Assembly: GCA_037013495.1 (NCBI GenBank)
Contig: CM072809.1
Location: 6,471,001 to 6,535,000, forward strand
Source: Hippophae tibetana
Taxonomy: Eukaryota > Streptophyta > Magnoliopsida > Rosales > Elaeagnaceae
Length of the DNA: 64,000 nt
Direction: 5' to 3'
This document shows positions 51,773 through 63,157 of the stretch, in pieces. Numbering within the stretch: position 1 is the stretch's first letter; every line of letters begins with the position of its first letter. A program made the position numbers and the translations under genes. Below the pieces are notes generated by a model. That model made no database searches. It saw only the letters and a program-made list of their open reading frames with translations, and was not told the DNA's origin.

Positions 51773-52784
51773 CACTACTATAAAAATGGGTATTAAAATC
51801 GCTTAAAAATCGACTTTAAATCAATTTAAAATTGGTTTGGTTAATCGATTTTAATTATTTATTTTTTATTATACTTAAATAAAAATCTGTATTCGAACAA
51901 AAAAATCAAAATTAGTTTAACAAATATTTCAAATAATACAAATATTTAAAAAATAAAATATTAATTAATAACAGAAAAATTAACATGATTTTGTTCTATT
52001 TTATCTAAGATCATCATATTCTTCTCCTGATGTTATAATACAAATCTACATATATAATACAAAAATTTATACACATAATAATAGGAAAAAAAATATGAAT
52101 AATAAGTGCGTAAGTGAGAAATGGGTATAAAAAATTTGAGTATTTTTCTCAAAAAAATAGGAGATCGAAATGATTAGTTAGAGAGAAAGAAAACCCACTA
52201 ACCGACGCTAGAATTGGTATTCGTAGTGGTCGGAAAATGAGAAAGAGTTGAGAAGAAGTGGAAGAGATTTTGGGTTTTTGAGAGTTATGCAACTCTTGGA
52301 ATAGTTTCTGTCTAGGGAAGAAAGAAGAGAAAATAATTTATCCACGTGTGTAGCATCAGTTTCACGTGTCAATCGACGCTGTGCTACGTGGATAGCGTTA
52401 GTTCCAGGTGTCAACTGACGCTATGCTACGTGGATAGCATCAGTTCCAAGTGTCAACCGACGCTACGCTACGTGGATAGCGTCAGTTCACCACTTCAACC
52501 GACGCTACATAGCATAGCACAGTAGATTCGGTTGACGTGTGGAACCGACGCTACACGTGGACGTAACGTCGGTTGACGTGGTGAACCGACGCTATCCATG
52601 TAGCGTAGCGTCGGTTAACACCTGGAACCGACCCTACGTCCACGCATAGAGTCAGTTCGACACATCAATTGACACTACATCCAATGTCGGGTTTATACCG
52701 AACCGTCTTTAAATTCATTATAAGTTGGTTTTTTCCAAAAACCGACTTTACATATTGACTTAAATACCTATTTTTGTAGTAGTG
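51773..52784. mobile_element. Complete non-autonomous CACTA element
   Basis: It starts CACTACTATAAAAATGGGTA and ends, read on the other strand, CACTACTACAAAAATAGGTA; 18 of these 20 bases agree. A 3-bp direct repeat, TAA, flanks it at 51770-51772 and 52785-52787, as expected for En/Spm elements. Both ends continue into related subterminal sequence (AAATCGACTTTAAAT...; TTTAAAGACGG...). The interior at 52340-52690 is packed with repeats. There is no transposase; an autonomous CACTA element would have to move it. The small minus-strand open frame at 52208-52414 is inside it and unsupported. Confidence 0.93.
52335..52690. repeat. Dense subterminal repeat block of the CACTA element
   Basis: About ten copies of units such as GTGTCAACYGACGCTA and GCTACGTGGATAGCGTCAGT occur. 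The first half runs in one orientation and the second half in the opposite one (ACGTCGGTTGACGTG, GTAGCGTCGGTTAACACCTGG). This makes a large palindrome-like block that is notably richer in G and C than anything around it and dense in CG dinucleotides. Confidence 0.9.
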
Positions 52785-52787
52785 TAA

Positions 52788-53109
52788 AAATCTTAATTTG
52801 TTATGAAGAAATGTCGTAAGTGATCAGAGAAATTGCAAATGACTAACTAGCTCTTGGCAAACTGCTCGCATTCAACGATCAAGCCATGAAGCTCCAAGTT
52901 GCAGACAAGAAGGCTCTGGTTGTTAGTTGTTAATCTAAAGGATCGAAAGACTTGGGGTATATAAAGTGCCTGGTTCAACAAGCGTTGAGACAGTGTATTC
53001 GAGAAGTGGTGACCTCGTTTCACACTATTACTCAACAATTATACTATACTTGACGTTGGTTCCAAACTGTGGAGGGTTTGTTGGAGAAGGAAAAGTAGAT
53101 ATCTAGACA
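52788..53109. other. Unassigned stretch between CACTA and copia elements
   Basis: Less AT-rich DNA with a 63-codon minus-strand open frame (52847-53038) that I do not recognise. It may belong to the 5' side of the adjoining copia element, but no LTR or primer site is visible. Confidence 0.35.
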
Positions 53110-53169
53110 GGGGTTGCAATAACCACATGACAAAAAGATAAAATCATTTTCTATAATCTTGATAAAATC

Positions 53170-55740
53170 ACAATAAAAGTCAAGAATGGGAATGAAGAAT
53201 ATATTGATGCTGAAGAAAGAGGCACAATTGCTATGAAAGGAAAAAAGTACATAAATGATGTATTATTAGTCTCTTCCACAAACCAAAACTTATTGAAAGT
53301 AGGTCAAATAATTGAGATAAGATATTCTCTTCACTTTGAAGAAGACTCATGTACAATCTATGATAAGAATGATAAAAGTTTTTCAATAGCAAGAGTAAAA
53401 ATGAGAGAAAATTAATGCTTTTTCATTCAATGGAGGTACACAAACAAGACAACTATGAAGGCATATGTGGATGACTCATGGCTATGGTACAAAAGATTTG
53501 AACATTCAATGGAGGTACACAAGTGAGACAACTATGAAGTCATATGTGGATGACTCATGGCTACAGTACAAAAGATTTGAACATTTTAACTTCCATAATT
53601 TAAAGACATTGTACCAAAAAAGAATAATGTGTGACTTACCAATGATAGAAGGCAAAAAAGGTATATGTGAATGATGTCTATAAGGCAAGCAACATCAGTA
53701 ACTTTTTCCCACAGAAAAATCATGAAGATCAAAAAATTCATTAAGACTTGTCCATATAAAGGTATATGGCCAAAGGTGTACTTTATTTCACAAGAAAACA
53801 TATACTTTATTCTCTTTATTAATGGTTATATTAGAATGACATGAGTCTATTTTCTATTAGAAAGATCAAAAGTTTTTGATACATTTAAGAAATTTGTGAA
53901 GAAACAAAATGGTCACCGCTTGAAGACTATTAAAAGAGAAAAACTTCATTGATACCCTTAAGATTTTAATTATCTTCAAGAATACTTTCAACTTATTAAA
54001 AATATCAAAGATGTCCTTCTAATTAAACAAAGATAGTTGGGGTTAGATGAAAAGTTATTTTATAGGATAAAAGTGTAATTTTGTATTAGATTTTAAAATC
54101 GATGCATTTTAAGACTAATAAATAAAATTAATATTCTTTATCTTAACAAATAATATTTTTAAAAGTAAAAAAGAGAAAATCAAAAGAAAAATATTACTTT
54201 TCCTAAACTCTCTATTCTTTTATGTTCTTTTTTATCATATGCGAGTCCCACATTCTAAATAAAACCCCAAAAATAAAAATTTAATCAATTCGAACAAATA
54301 TTGTAAATTTTTAGGGAATATATGAAATTTTAATGAAAACAAATATTATAAAAATTTACAATCATATTTGTAAATCTCATATGATTCCAATTTTTGAACC
54401 ATTTTTTGTTAGGTGTGAGCTAAATTTAAGCTCCTTGTTATGAGCTCTTTCTCTTCATATTCATATAACAACTCAATATGGCATGTAGATGACATGTAGT
54501 GGTTTATTCTTTCACAGGCTCTAAGGTCTAACAATTAATGACCTTGACTCTTTTTTTGGCCTTTCCAGCGCCCAACCTTTAAGTGATAAAACACACTCCT
54601 TAGTGTTCTAGATATGAACTTTGGGATATGATATCCTTTTCTTTGTAAGATTTGTGGGATTGTTTAGCTATTTTTAGTACTTCACCATGGTAGCACCTTG
54701 AATTATCGACTGAAATCGACACAAATGATGATGGGGTTTCTTTATTACAAAATATTGTGTGAAAAGTTCAATTTTTTTTAAAGATTATAATAAATAGTTG
54801 AGTTTAATATGTATTTGCATTTCAATTGCATTTATTTTCTAAAGGTTATAATTTTGTTGAGAATAGATTAGAGTTTTATGTGGAAAAAAAAGTTCCTAGA
54901 GCTTGGTATAGTAGAATCGACATTAATTTTGTAAGCAAAATTTTAGAAGAAGCAAAAGCAAATCAACATTATACATCAAGAACCAAGATATAAATACTCT
55001 CATTTTTTCTTTGTATTTGCATGATCTTATCTACACAAGTGATAGTGAAACGATGATCAAAGAGCTCAAAGAAGAAATGATGAAGACATTCGAGATAATT
55101 GATTTAGAGTTGATGCACTACTTCTTTGGAATCAAAGTTAGCTAAAGTGATCATGAGATTTTCATCTTATAGAAGAAATATACAGAGAATCTCAACAAGG
55201 AGTTTAAACTGAATGGATGCAAGATTGTTGCAACTTCGTTTGACAATAGTAAAACCTTAAGAAAAGAATATGGCTTGCCAAAAATAGATAGCTCGCAATT
55301 TTGACGTTTCATTGAAAGTTTTTTTATATTTGACGACCATATATAATGTATGTCATATGCCTAGTATCAAGATTCATGCAATTTCCTACATAAATTCTCC
55401 ATAGAGCAGTAAAGCGAATACTCACGTATCTACAAGGAATAAAGAAATATGAAATATGATACAAGCCATTACCAAGTTTAAGGTTAGTTAGATACACTAA
55501 TAGTGATCAGGTAGGATCCGATGACATAAGAAGTACATCTAGCTATACATTCACATTAAGCTCAAGGATATCCTCTTGGACATTAAAGAAATAAGCAACA
55601 ATAGCACAATCTTCAATTGAAATAGAGTATTACAAAGACTCTTATTACAGGTTAAGTAAAATAGTTGGAGTAAATTCTTGAAGTTATTTGAGAGTCACAA
55701 GAAGAAGCTACAAAATATATTATGATAGTAAGTCGGTTAT
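53170..55740 (+). pseudogene. Copia polyprotein remnant (protease, integrase, RT, RNase H traces)
   Basis: Conserved blocks are spread over all three plus frames with frequent stops, so no domain is intact. The longest open piece, 53233-53415, covers only the protease end. The catalytic YXDD box of reverse transcriptase lies around 55010-55060 and appears only as a degraded LIYTSDSETM, so that function is lost. The family is distinct from the copia element at 22017: the protease and pre-integrase blocks differ clearly between the two. Confidence 0.8.
53424..53581. repeat. 79-bp tandem duplication inside the copia relic
   Basis: Copies start CATTCAATGGAGGTACACAA at 53424 and 53503 and differ at only a few positions (for example ACAAGACA/GTGAGACA, GGCTATGG/GGCTACAG). 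The duplicated piece joins the protease end to the pre-integrase start. Confidence 0.9.
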
Positions 55741-55956
55741 AACAATGACAAAAAATCCAGTGTTTTAAAATAAAACAAAACACAAGTATAAAGTATCACT
55801 TCATCAGAAAAGCATAAGCCAATAAAAAAGTTAAACTCAAGTAATGCAAGTGAGAAGATCAAAAAGCAACATTTTCACAAATGTATTACCTCGAGCAAAG
55901 TTTGAGTTATTGTGGGAGATGATTGGAGTAATCAAAATTAACATCAAGGAAGAGTG

Positions 55957-56236
55957 ATAGAAATTGATGTTAAATTTTCTAGAATAATCTACAAATATCT
56001 TAGAATAAAATATATTTTAAAGATGTCTAGAAGTACTTAAAGAGAGTAAAATATGTGGTTATAATTGAATAGATAATTCTAGATAATCTTAGTCCCCAAG
56101 TAAATTTTGTAGACAATTATCGAATCACTAATTAAAGTAAGTAGGTAAAATTGTATTGAAACTATTTATTTAACTATAAATACACATGTAAGTTAAGATC
56201 ATAAACCCATTCAATACAAATTTTTCTAAAAGCATC
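55957..56236 (+). repeat. Putative 3' LTR of the second copia relic
   Basis: It starts TGATAGAAATTGATGTTAAA right after a purine-rich tract, and has a TATAAATA box at about 56175 and a typical R-U5-like end with TCTAAAAGCATCTTG. The right border is approximate because no second LTR is available for comparison. Confidence 0.6.
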
Positions 56237-57106
56237 TTGTTTTACCTAATTGATACTAAATCATAAAAAATTAAATGCTTGATTATTCAACATTATCCAA
56301 ACTTGTCAATAAAAATTCTTGAAAAATACTATTCAACTTAATTATTCTAAAAATCATTACAATTGCATACTTAGAATATTCAGTCCAATTTTTACATTTG
56401 GAGAGGGGGAGAGAGAAAGAGTCTAACACTAAAACCACCTATTGAATTGAAGGGCATGCATGCATAGATGATAACGATAAGCAAGGGTAGTGCAGTGTAC
56501 GTTTCCTGCAATTACCTGAAAAATATTTAGTTCAACAGAAGTAGTTGAGATTTAGTTGAATTGGGTTTACCCTTAATTTGATGCAACCATATATAATACA
56601 TATTCATAATATATATATATATAAGGAATTCCAGTACATTTCAAAAAAATAATTCCTATTAATTCTTCAAACCCAATCAACTACATTTTCTACCTATTTA
56701 ATTTATATCATTTATGCAGTATAAAGATGGTGAACTTCGAATACACTTTCAGAAAAACTAGTACGTGTATAAATTGTGCTGATTAAAAAAAATAAAAAAA
56801 ATACTTCAAATTTTTTAAAATTTGTAATAATAAAAATAACATATTTATTTATAACTCATATATTATACTTTTAAAAAAGTTTCAATATATCATTTTTTAT
56901 TAAATGTTATCTAATTAGATATTATTTAAATCAATTTAGTTAATTTTTTTAATTTTATCGTTAAATATTATTTTATTATTATAAATTTTAAGTTTATTAT
57001 TTAATGTAAGTTATTAAAAAAAAAAACTCTTACTTTTCTAAATCTGTTGGTCAGTCCAACCTCTTCTCACCTAGTTTACACAAGCCCATTGTCAATTACT
57101 CTCTCT
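56237..57106. other. Region upstream of the WRKY24-like gene
   Basis: It contains a GA-rich run at 56401-56420, a TA run near 56610 and, from about 57030, the less AT-rich proximal promoter. No other gene is seen. Confidence 0.45.
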
Positions 57107-57113
57107 ATATAAC
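57107..57113 (+). promoter_or_regulatory. TATA box of the WRKY24-like gene
   Basis: TATATAA lies 97 bases before the start codon, preceded by TCTCTC and followed by a CT-rich leader. It fits a core promoter by position. Confidence 0.6.
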
Positions 57114-57203
57114 TTTCTATCCTCAAACATTCTCAGTTCCTCTGATTTGTCTCTTGATCATTAAATCAAACTCCATATCTAATAATATTAAGTCAATTAA
57201 ACC

Positions 57204-59211
57204 ATGGAAAGCCAAGAACACCAACAACCCCCATTGTCATTACCAACTCAAAACCCAATATCTGCTCCCAGGAATAATTACAATATATTCACTACATTAA
57301 CTCCATCTTCTTCATCATCTGTGCAATATCCTTACCCTCCAGTTCCCTTATTAAACCAATCTCAAATCCTTTCAGATCACATGGCTAGTAGTAATATTGA
57401 TTGGATGAGTCTCCTGTCTGGACCACAACCTTCTAGTACTAGTGGGCAGCTTAATAATCATGATGAGGTTGGAATAACAATGGATGAAGAAAAGGGAAGC
57501 AAAAGAAGACCATCATCTATGAGGAAAACAAGGCCTAGGTTTGCTTTTCAGACTAAAAGTGCTGATGATATTCTTGATGATGGTTATCGCTGGAGAAAAT
57601 ATGGTCAGAAATCTGTCAAAAATAGCATCTATCCGAGGTATACATGTACTTTTATTTATTTACACGTTACTTAGTTGCAGCTGGTTCTAATTTTTTGCAC
57701 TCTTATATATCAATAATTTAGATTTATAAGGAGCATGAAATAAAATATTACTCTTTTAATTAATCCAAAACTCTTAAAATAAGAGAGTAAAAATATATAT
57801 AATTTTTTATATATCCTTAATTAATTATATACACAAATCGTTTGTAACACATTCTATAAATATACATGCTTAAACATATATAACACTTCTTATTAATTGT
57901 AATTATTACAATATTTTTGTTGGCATGTCGCCTAGAAATTGTAAGTTAGTTGTCAAGAATTATTGGATGGTCTTGATCTAAATTTACATAGTGGTACAAA
58001 GCTAATTAATTAATACAGGAAATAGGATATATAAGAGTTATAAAGGAGAGAAAAATGTATAATTTTTATAATTTTATATATCTCATTATTATCTCTCTCA
58101 TGTGTTGATTTACCATATAAGTATTACCAACTTAGTCTAAAATCAATTAATAATTCCCTTAAAATTGAAGGGTTTCATGTATATTTGATCATTCGTGATA
58201 ATATTACGTTAAAATGTCTTCCTTAATTATTTTTTTAAAAATTAGGAACTAATTATCAAATAAATAATACTTAATTTTTAATTTATATTTTTCAAAATTA
58301 AAACTAGAAATTTGTTATCAATCAACTTTTATTTTTATTTTGAAATTGAAAATTTAATTTCAAAACTAAAGCATTAGAAATTAGAAATTTAAATTGTTAT
58401 CAAATATAACTTAAATGTTTAAAATAATTTAAATAAGTTTAATAATTTAATAGACGAGTTGAGTTTAACCCATTTGACAAATAATTCCTATTTCTCTTGT
58501 TATTGTACATTTTATCCAAGTAATTATTAATATGTTAACGTGACCCTAACAAGAAGGAAGCATTTTACAATTTTTTTTGTTTCCATGTAACTTAGAAATT
58601 TTAAGTTATCACAAACTTGTCCGGGATTATTGATTGGTATTGATCTAAAATGATAAAATGGTACAAAGATAATTAATACAGGATATAGGAAATAATAATG
58701 ACATATAAAGGAGAGAAAAATGTATAATTTTATATATCTTACTATTAAATCGATTTAGTCCAAAATTAACTAAAAAATTATCCTAAAGTTGGAGCGATTT
58801 CATGAATATAGGATGTCTGTGATAATATTATGTTAAAGTGTCTTCACTAATTAACAATTTTTAAAAATTTAAGTTAGAAAGAGATATATCAATTGATTAA
58901 TTATTTTATCTTGTATAACATATATCATATTAATTCATGCCTACAATTTATCATTATTATTATTATATATTTTATGAATTAATTTTTCACTTTGAAAATG
59001 AAATATATGTGGGGAATTATAACGTTGAAGGAGCTACTATCGATGCACACATCACACATGTAATGTGAAGAAGCAGGTGCAGAGGCTATCTAAGGATACA
59101 AGCATTGTTGTGACAACCTATGAGGGAATTCACAACCATCCTTGTGAGAAACTCATGGAAACTCTAACTCCACTTCTCAAGCAAATGCAGTTCCTCTCTA
59201 ACTTCTCATGA
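57204..59211 (+). CDS. WRKY transcription factor, group IIc (WRKY24/56-like)
   Basis: Two exons, 57204-57637 and 59031-59211, give 204 residues. WRKYGQK lies at 130-136 and the zinc finger is CX4C-X23-HXH (Cys150, Cys155, His179, His181), which is the group I/II C-terminal type. The intron splits the arginine codon in IYPR/SYYRC, the conserved WRKY intron position. The end [20 protein letters not shown] is characteristic of the small WRKY24/43/56/75 clade. The N-terminus (1-95) is rich in Pro, Ser and Gln and weakly conserved; a basic [20 protein letters not shown] stretch before the domain is a likely nuclear signal. The intron is long (1393 bp), and its 3' site (GTTGAAG) has almost no pyrimidine tract. 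By family knowledge it acts in the nucleus on W-boxes. WRKY75 and relatives act in phosphate response and senescence, so the role of this member is open. Confidence 0.94.
57910..58870. repeat. Two diverged copies of a ~300-bp segment in the WRKY24-like intron
   Basis: Copy A (about 57915-58240) and copy B (about 58580-58860) share, in order, CATGT...CYTAGAAATT, TGGTACAAAG, AGGAGAGAAAAATGTATAAT, TTTAGTCYAAAAT/AACTTAGTC, and GTGATAATATTAYGTTAAA with GTCTTC. About 340 bp of AT-rich sequence unique to copy A separates them. No LTR or TIR was found at their edges, so this may be an internal duplication or two copies of a non-coding repeat. Confidence 0.75.
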
Positions 59212-59453
59212 ACCTCTCTGATCATTAGTCATCACCACGTACAGAAAAAAGAAAAAAAAAATGCATTGATCATCATCGTCTGGTACAAGAGAAAATATTG
59301 TTCCATTTATTTGTGTTTTTCATGGACATATTAATTCATATCTACTTTGAAACTAATTATTCCCCTGACTTTATTTGTGTATGTTGAATATTGTAATCGT
59401 ATTAATTATTTTTAGGACACATATATGTATTGAAACGTACCTTAATCAATTTT
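59212..59453. other. 3' region of the WRKY24-like gene
   Basis: Probably 3' UTR and terminator region of the WRKY gene. No other feature is seen before the TRIM target repeat at 59454. Confidence 0.5.
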
Positions 59454-59458
59454 ATTAA

Positions 59459-59831
59459 TGTCGAAGAGTTCCACATCGATCAGAAAAACTATCAAAATGT
59501 TGGTTATAAGGTCATGATAACACTTCTTTTTTTATAGTTCTTTTAGAGGAAGTTAAGTCATGACTTTCTACATAGTATCAGAGCGGATCCCTGAGTTCAA
59601 TTGATGGTTCCTTCACGGTTCAATTGATGGTTCCTTCACGGTTCAATCGAACTTTGCAGTGTCCCTTCCCGGTGTGAACAATCGATCTTTGTGGTATCTC
59701 CGTTCGATGTGAGGGAGGTGTTGAGTGTCCTACATTGACCAAGAAAGCCAATTAAGTACTGGTTATATGGTTATGACAACACTTCTTCTTTGAGAGCTCT
59801 TTTTGAAAAAATTTGTCAATGGCTTTTTACA
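59459..59831 (+). mobile_element. Complete TRIM (terminal-repeat retrotransposon in miniature)
   Basis: The element is only 373 bp long. LTR 1 is 59459-59572 (TGTCGAAGAGTTCCACATCG...TTTCTACA) and LTR 2 is 59719-59831 (TGTTGAGTGTCCTACATTG...TTTTTACA); both have TG...CA ends. The primer-binding site TAGTATCAGAGCGGATC (tRNA-Met type) follows LTR 1 directly, and the purine tract GAGGGAGG precedes LTR 2. A 5-bp target duplication, ATTAA, is exact at 59454-59458 and 59832-59836. The 146-bp interior has a short tandem repeat (GGTTCAATTGATGGTTCCTT) and no coding capacity, so movement would need enzymes from another retrotransposon. The two LTRs differ at many positions, so the insertion is old, yet the target duplication is still perfect. 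Confidence 0.95.
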
Positions 59832-59836
59832 ATTAA

Positions 59837-61659
59837 TATATATGATCTTTATTTAACTTGGTACAATGTTTTAATTATTTTAAGCTTTTTTATATTGTTT
59901 TTAATGAGCTACAATGATTTCATTAAAAAAAATATAGAATAAGAGTATAAAGAAGATCAAAACTGATTTTTTTAAATGCATCAAATTTTAAAAGACAAAT
60001 TAAGATGAATTAGTATTCTGAAGGATTTGACAAAGAATATTATTAAGTCTTTATTGTTTGTTATATATTTTTTGTCACCTTAGTATTTAGTTGAATTAGT
60101 TGTCAGCATGATGCTTCAAAATATACATTAAAAATGTATATTTATATTCTTTAAGATAACAAACATGAAATATTCTTCATTTGAACATTTATTCTTAGTA
60201 AATACAATTTCTTCATTATATATAACATAATCAGTACCATAATTGTTAGGATTTAAGGATAGAAAAAAAGGACTACAATCTCACCCAATTAGAAGTATAT
60301 TCTTCGTCCTCGTCATCAATATCATTCATATCTCCTTAAACATCATGATTTCTTAACTAATAAAAAGAGTGGTGTTTAATTTAGTGAATATTTGAGAAAT
60401 AAAATAAGAGTAGCATGGTGAGAGAGAAAAAAAAAATAAAAAAAAATCAGTGATCAATTTTAAAAAGGGGATCATATAAGAGCTTGAAGTCTCTCATCTA
60501 TCATGAAAGGAGCTCTCTTGATCTTGATAAATTGGGGTTCAACAGAGAAAGTTTCAATATCTAACTTCTATCTATTTTCATGCCTTCTACTCTAAGCTAT
60601 TTTCAAATTAAAAAAACTTTGTTTATTTAATTATTATTAAAATTTGAATCACATATTTAATCAATACAACGACGATGATGATGGAAAACAACAAATGTAA
60701 CATCACTAAAACTCATCCTATCAAAAATAACACATATTATTTATAATAATAAATTTAAAAATTCGATAATATTTAATTAATTAGAAGAATTTTAAAATTG
60801 AAATGATCGTGAATTTTAACTTCAACAATATCCAATTAAATAACTTTCAATGTGAAATATTTATACTGAATTTTTTTACAATAAATATATATAAACTAGA
60901 CATAAATAATATAATATATTTATAGTTATAAATTTTAATAAATATTATTAATGTTATTTTTCATCATTTTTTAATCAACTAACTAATATTTTGATCGGTA
61001 ATAAACACATAATTTAAACCAACTAAAAGCGTGAAAATGTTAAACATCTTCGGGAATGGATCCTCTGATCTTTGCTTCTGGATTTTAAAAATCTTCATCT
61101 CATAACACAGTGACATGGCGTTCATTAGATCTGTTAGGGGTAAAAGTTAATCCCTGTATACAGTTTATTTATTTAAAATGGTTTTAATTATAATTTTAAA
61201 AAATATTTATTTAATTACATATAATTAAACCAAAAATTATAAATTAATCGATCGGATTTGATTAATATATGTTTTAATATAAAGCCTGATCGATAAAAAG
61301 GTTGTAAGTCATTTTAAGTTTATGTCAAATTAAAGGAACTCTTTATTTATATCGGATGGATTTTTTGGCAAGTAATTATCGATCGATGATTTCTTAAAAG
61401 GACGGCTTAGAAAATTTATTCGTTTTGTAATTAGGATTTGAAAATAATGCAAATCACTTTCTTTATACTGGGCAATGATCCGGGGAATCATCGACATTTA
61501 ATATTTCATTAGACTGAGAATGAGATGAGATGTATTGATCGATGAGCGTACATTTAAAATTTCAAATAAAATGTTATCTTTTTGGCATATTCTTTGTTAT
61601 TTTATTTGCCCAATTTTCGAAGATGAAAATTATAGATCGTTTGTATGAATCCTATTCGA
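59837..61659. other. Intergenic DNA, no gene seen
   Basis: No recognisable protein. I searched here for a first LEA14 exon that would belong to the exon at 63737 and found none. Less AT-rich patches at 60270-60580 and 61040-61160 remain unexplained. Confidence 0.45.
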
Positions 61660-61668
61660 GTATGTGAA

Positions 61669-63148
61669 GGGTTTTTGTCTATTGACATCCTCCTGCTCAA
61701 TAGTTTAGAAATAGGTTTATTTGTATTTTAGTTTAAAAATAGGCTCTTTATGACCCATTCAATATTTTAGTTTAAAAATAGGCTCTTTATGACCCATTCA
61801 ACAATTCAACAATTAACAGGTCATTTTTTTTTTGTCTTTTTCCAACTTTCCATACAACTCTATTTTCTCTCTCTTTCTCTAATCACCATTTTTTTCATCT
61901 TCTTATTTTCAAAAAAAAAACAAAAATGAAATATTATCTTCCACCAACTTTTAATAAATAATAATTTATATTTATATAATAAAAATATATATATTTTTTT
62001 ATAACAAATAACTTATCAAAATTTTATTATAAAATAATTTAAAATAATAATAAATTATAAAATTTTAAATTATTAAAATTTTTACTAAAATAAATTATTT
62101 AAGATTAAAGAAATTTAAAAATAGATTACGTTATAACACATATCTTTAATATTATTATAATTTTAATTATTATTAAGATAACAAATATTTATTAATAATA
62201 ATTTAATTTAATTTAAGTATTAAAATATAATTAATTAGATATAATTTATTATATTAATAATAAAAATAATTATAATAATATTATATTAGATAATATTTTC
62301 ACACAAAATTTGTGATATAATGTTCTATGTTTGTATTGTATATTGTAAAAAGTTGGAGAGAGAGACTTCACAATTTTTTTTAATAATTTAATTTTTTTAT
62401 GAATATTATTTTTTATATCATAATTATAATTATTTATTAAATATAATTATAATTATATTTAATAACAATAATAATAATATATTATATTATATTGTAAAGC
62501 CTCTCTCCAACTTTTTAAAATATACAATACAAACATAGAACATTATATCACAAATTTTGTGTGAAAATATTATCTAATATAATATTATTATAATTATTTT
62601 TATTATTAATATAATAAATTATATAAATTATATCTAATTAATTATATTTTAATACTTAAATTAAATTATTATCAATAAATATTTGTTATCTTAATAATAA
62701 TTAAAATTATAATAATATTAAAGATATGTGTTATAATGTAATCTATTTTTAAATTTCTTTAATCTTAAATAATTTATTTTAGTAAAGTTTTTAATAATTT
62801 AAAATTTTATAATTTATTATTATTTTAAATTATTTTATAATAAAATTTTGATAAGTTATTTGTTATAAAAAGTATATATTTTTTTATTATATAAATATAA
62901 ATTATTATTTATTAAAAGTTGGTGAAAGAGAATTTTTTTTTGTTTTTTTTTAGAAAATAAAAAAATAAAAAAATGGTGATTAGAGAAAGAGAGAAAAATA
63001 GAGTTTGATGGAAAGCTGGAAAAAGATAAAAAAAAAAATGACCTGTTGATTGTTGAATGGGTCATAAAGAGCCTATATCTAAACTAAAACACAAATAAGT
63101 CTATTTCTAAACTATTGAATAGAAGATGCCCATTATAGACAAAAACCC
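61669..63148. mobile_element. Palindromic Mutator-like element (foldback MULE), copy 2
   Basis: Left end GGGTTTTTGTCTATTGAC and right end, read on the other strand, GGGTTTTTGTCTATAATGG. The inverted arms are very long, about 700 bp each, and meet near 62400-62430, so almost the whole element is one imperfect palindrome. A perfect 9-bp target duplication, GTATGTGAA, lies at 61660-61668 and 63149-63157, the Mutator size. Arms share AATAGTTTAGAAATAG, TAGGCTCTTTATGAC, CTCTATTTTYTCTCTCTTTC and AATATTATCTAATATAATAT. It is the same family as the copy at 5905-6814. There is no transposase. The small open frame at 62856-63065 is an arm sequence and unsupported. Confidence 0.93.
61723..61800. repeat. 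39-bp duplication in the left MULE arm only
   Basis: The phrase ATTTTAGTTTAAAAATAGGC plus TCTTTATGACCCATTCAA occurs twice in tandem in the left arm and once in the right arm, so it arose after the palindrome formed or was lost from the right arm. Confidence 0.88.
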
Positions 63149-63157
63149 GTATGTGAA

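Larger units (their letters stand above)
53110..56236 (+). mobile_element. Second Ty1/copia retrotransposon relic, 5'-truncated
   Basis: Pieces of a copia polyprotein follow in order on the plus strand. First is a protease region (53170-53415: YIDAEERGTIAMKGKKYIND, NQNLLKVGQ, CTIYDKND). Then come a GAG-pre-integrase region (53570-53675: FEHFNFHNLKTLYQKR) and integrase traces to about 54000. Next are a reverse-transcriptase end (about 54890: VPRAWYSRIDI...EEAKANQHYTSR, then ELKEEMMKTFEIIDLELMHY at about 55050) and RNase H traces to about 55740. A putative 3' LTR follows at about 55957-56236 after the purine tract AAGGAAGAG. No 5' LTR or gag was found. About 54020-54860 has no copia similarity and may be a later insertion. 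Many stops; inactive. Confidence 0.82.

Noticed and set aside
52847..53038. 63-codon minus-strand open frame
   Set aside because: Not recognisable; lies between two transposons and may be part of one of them.
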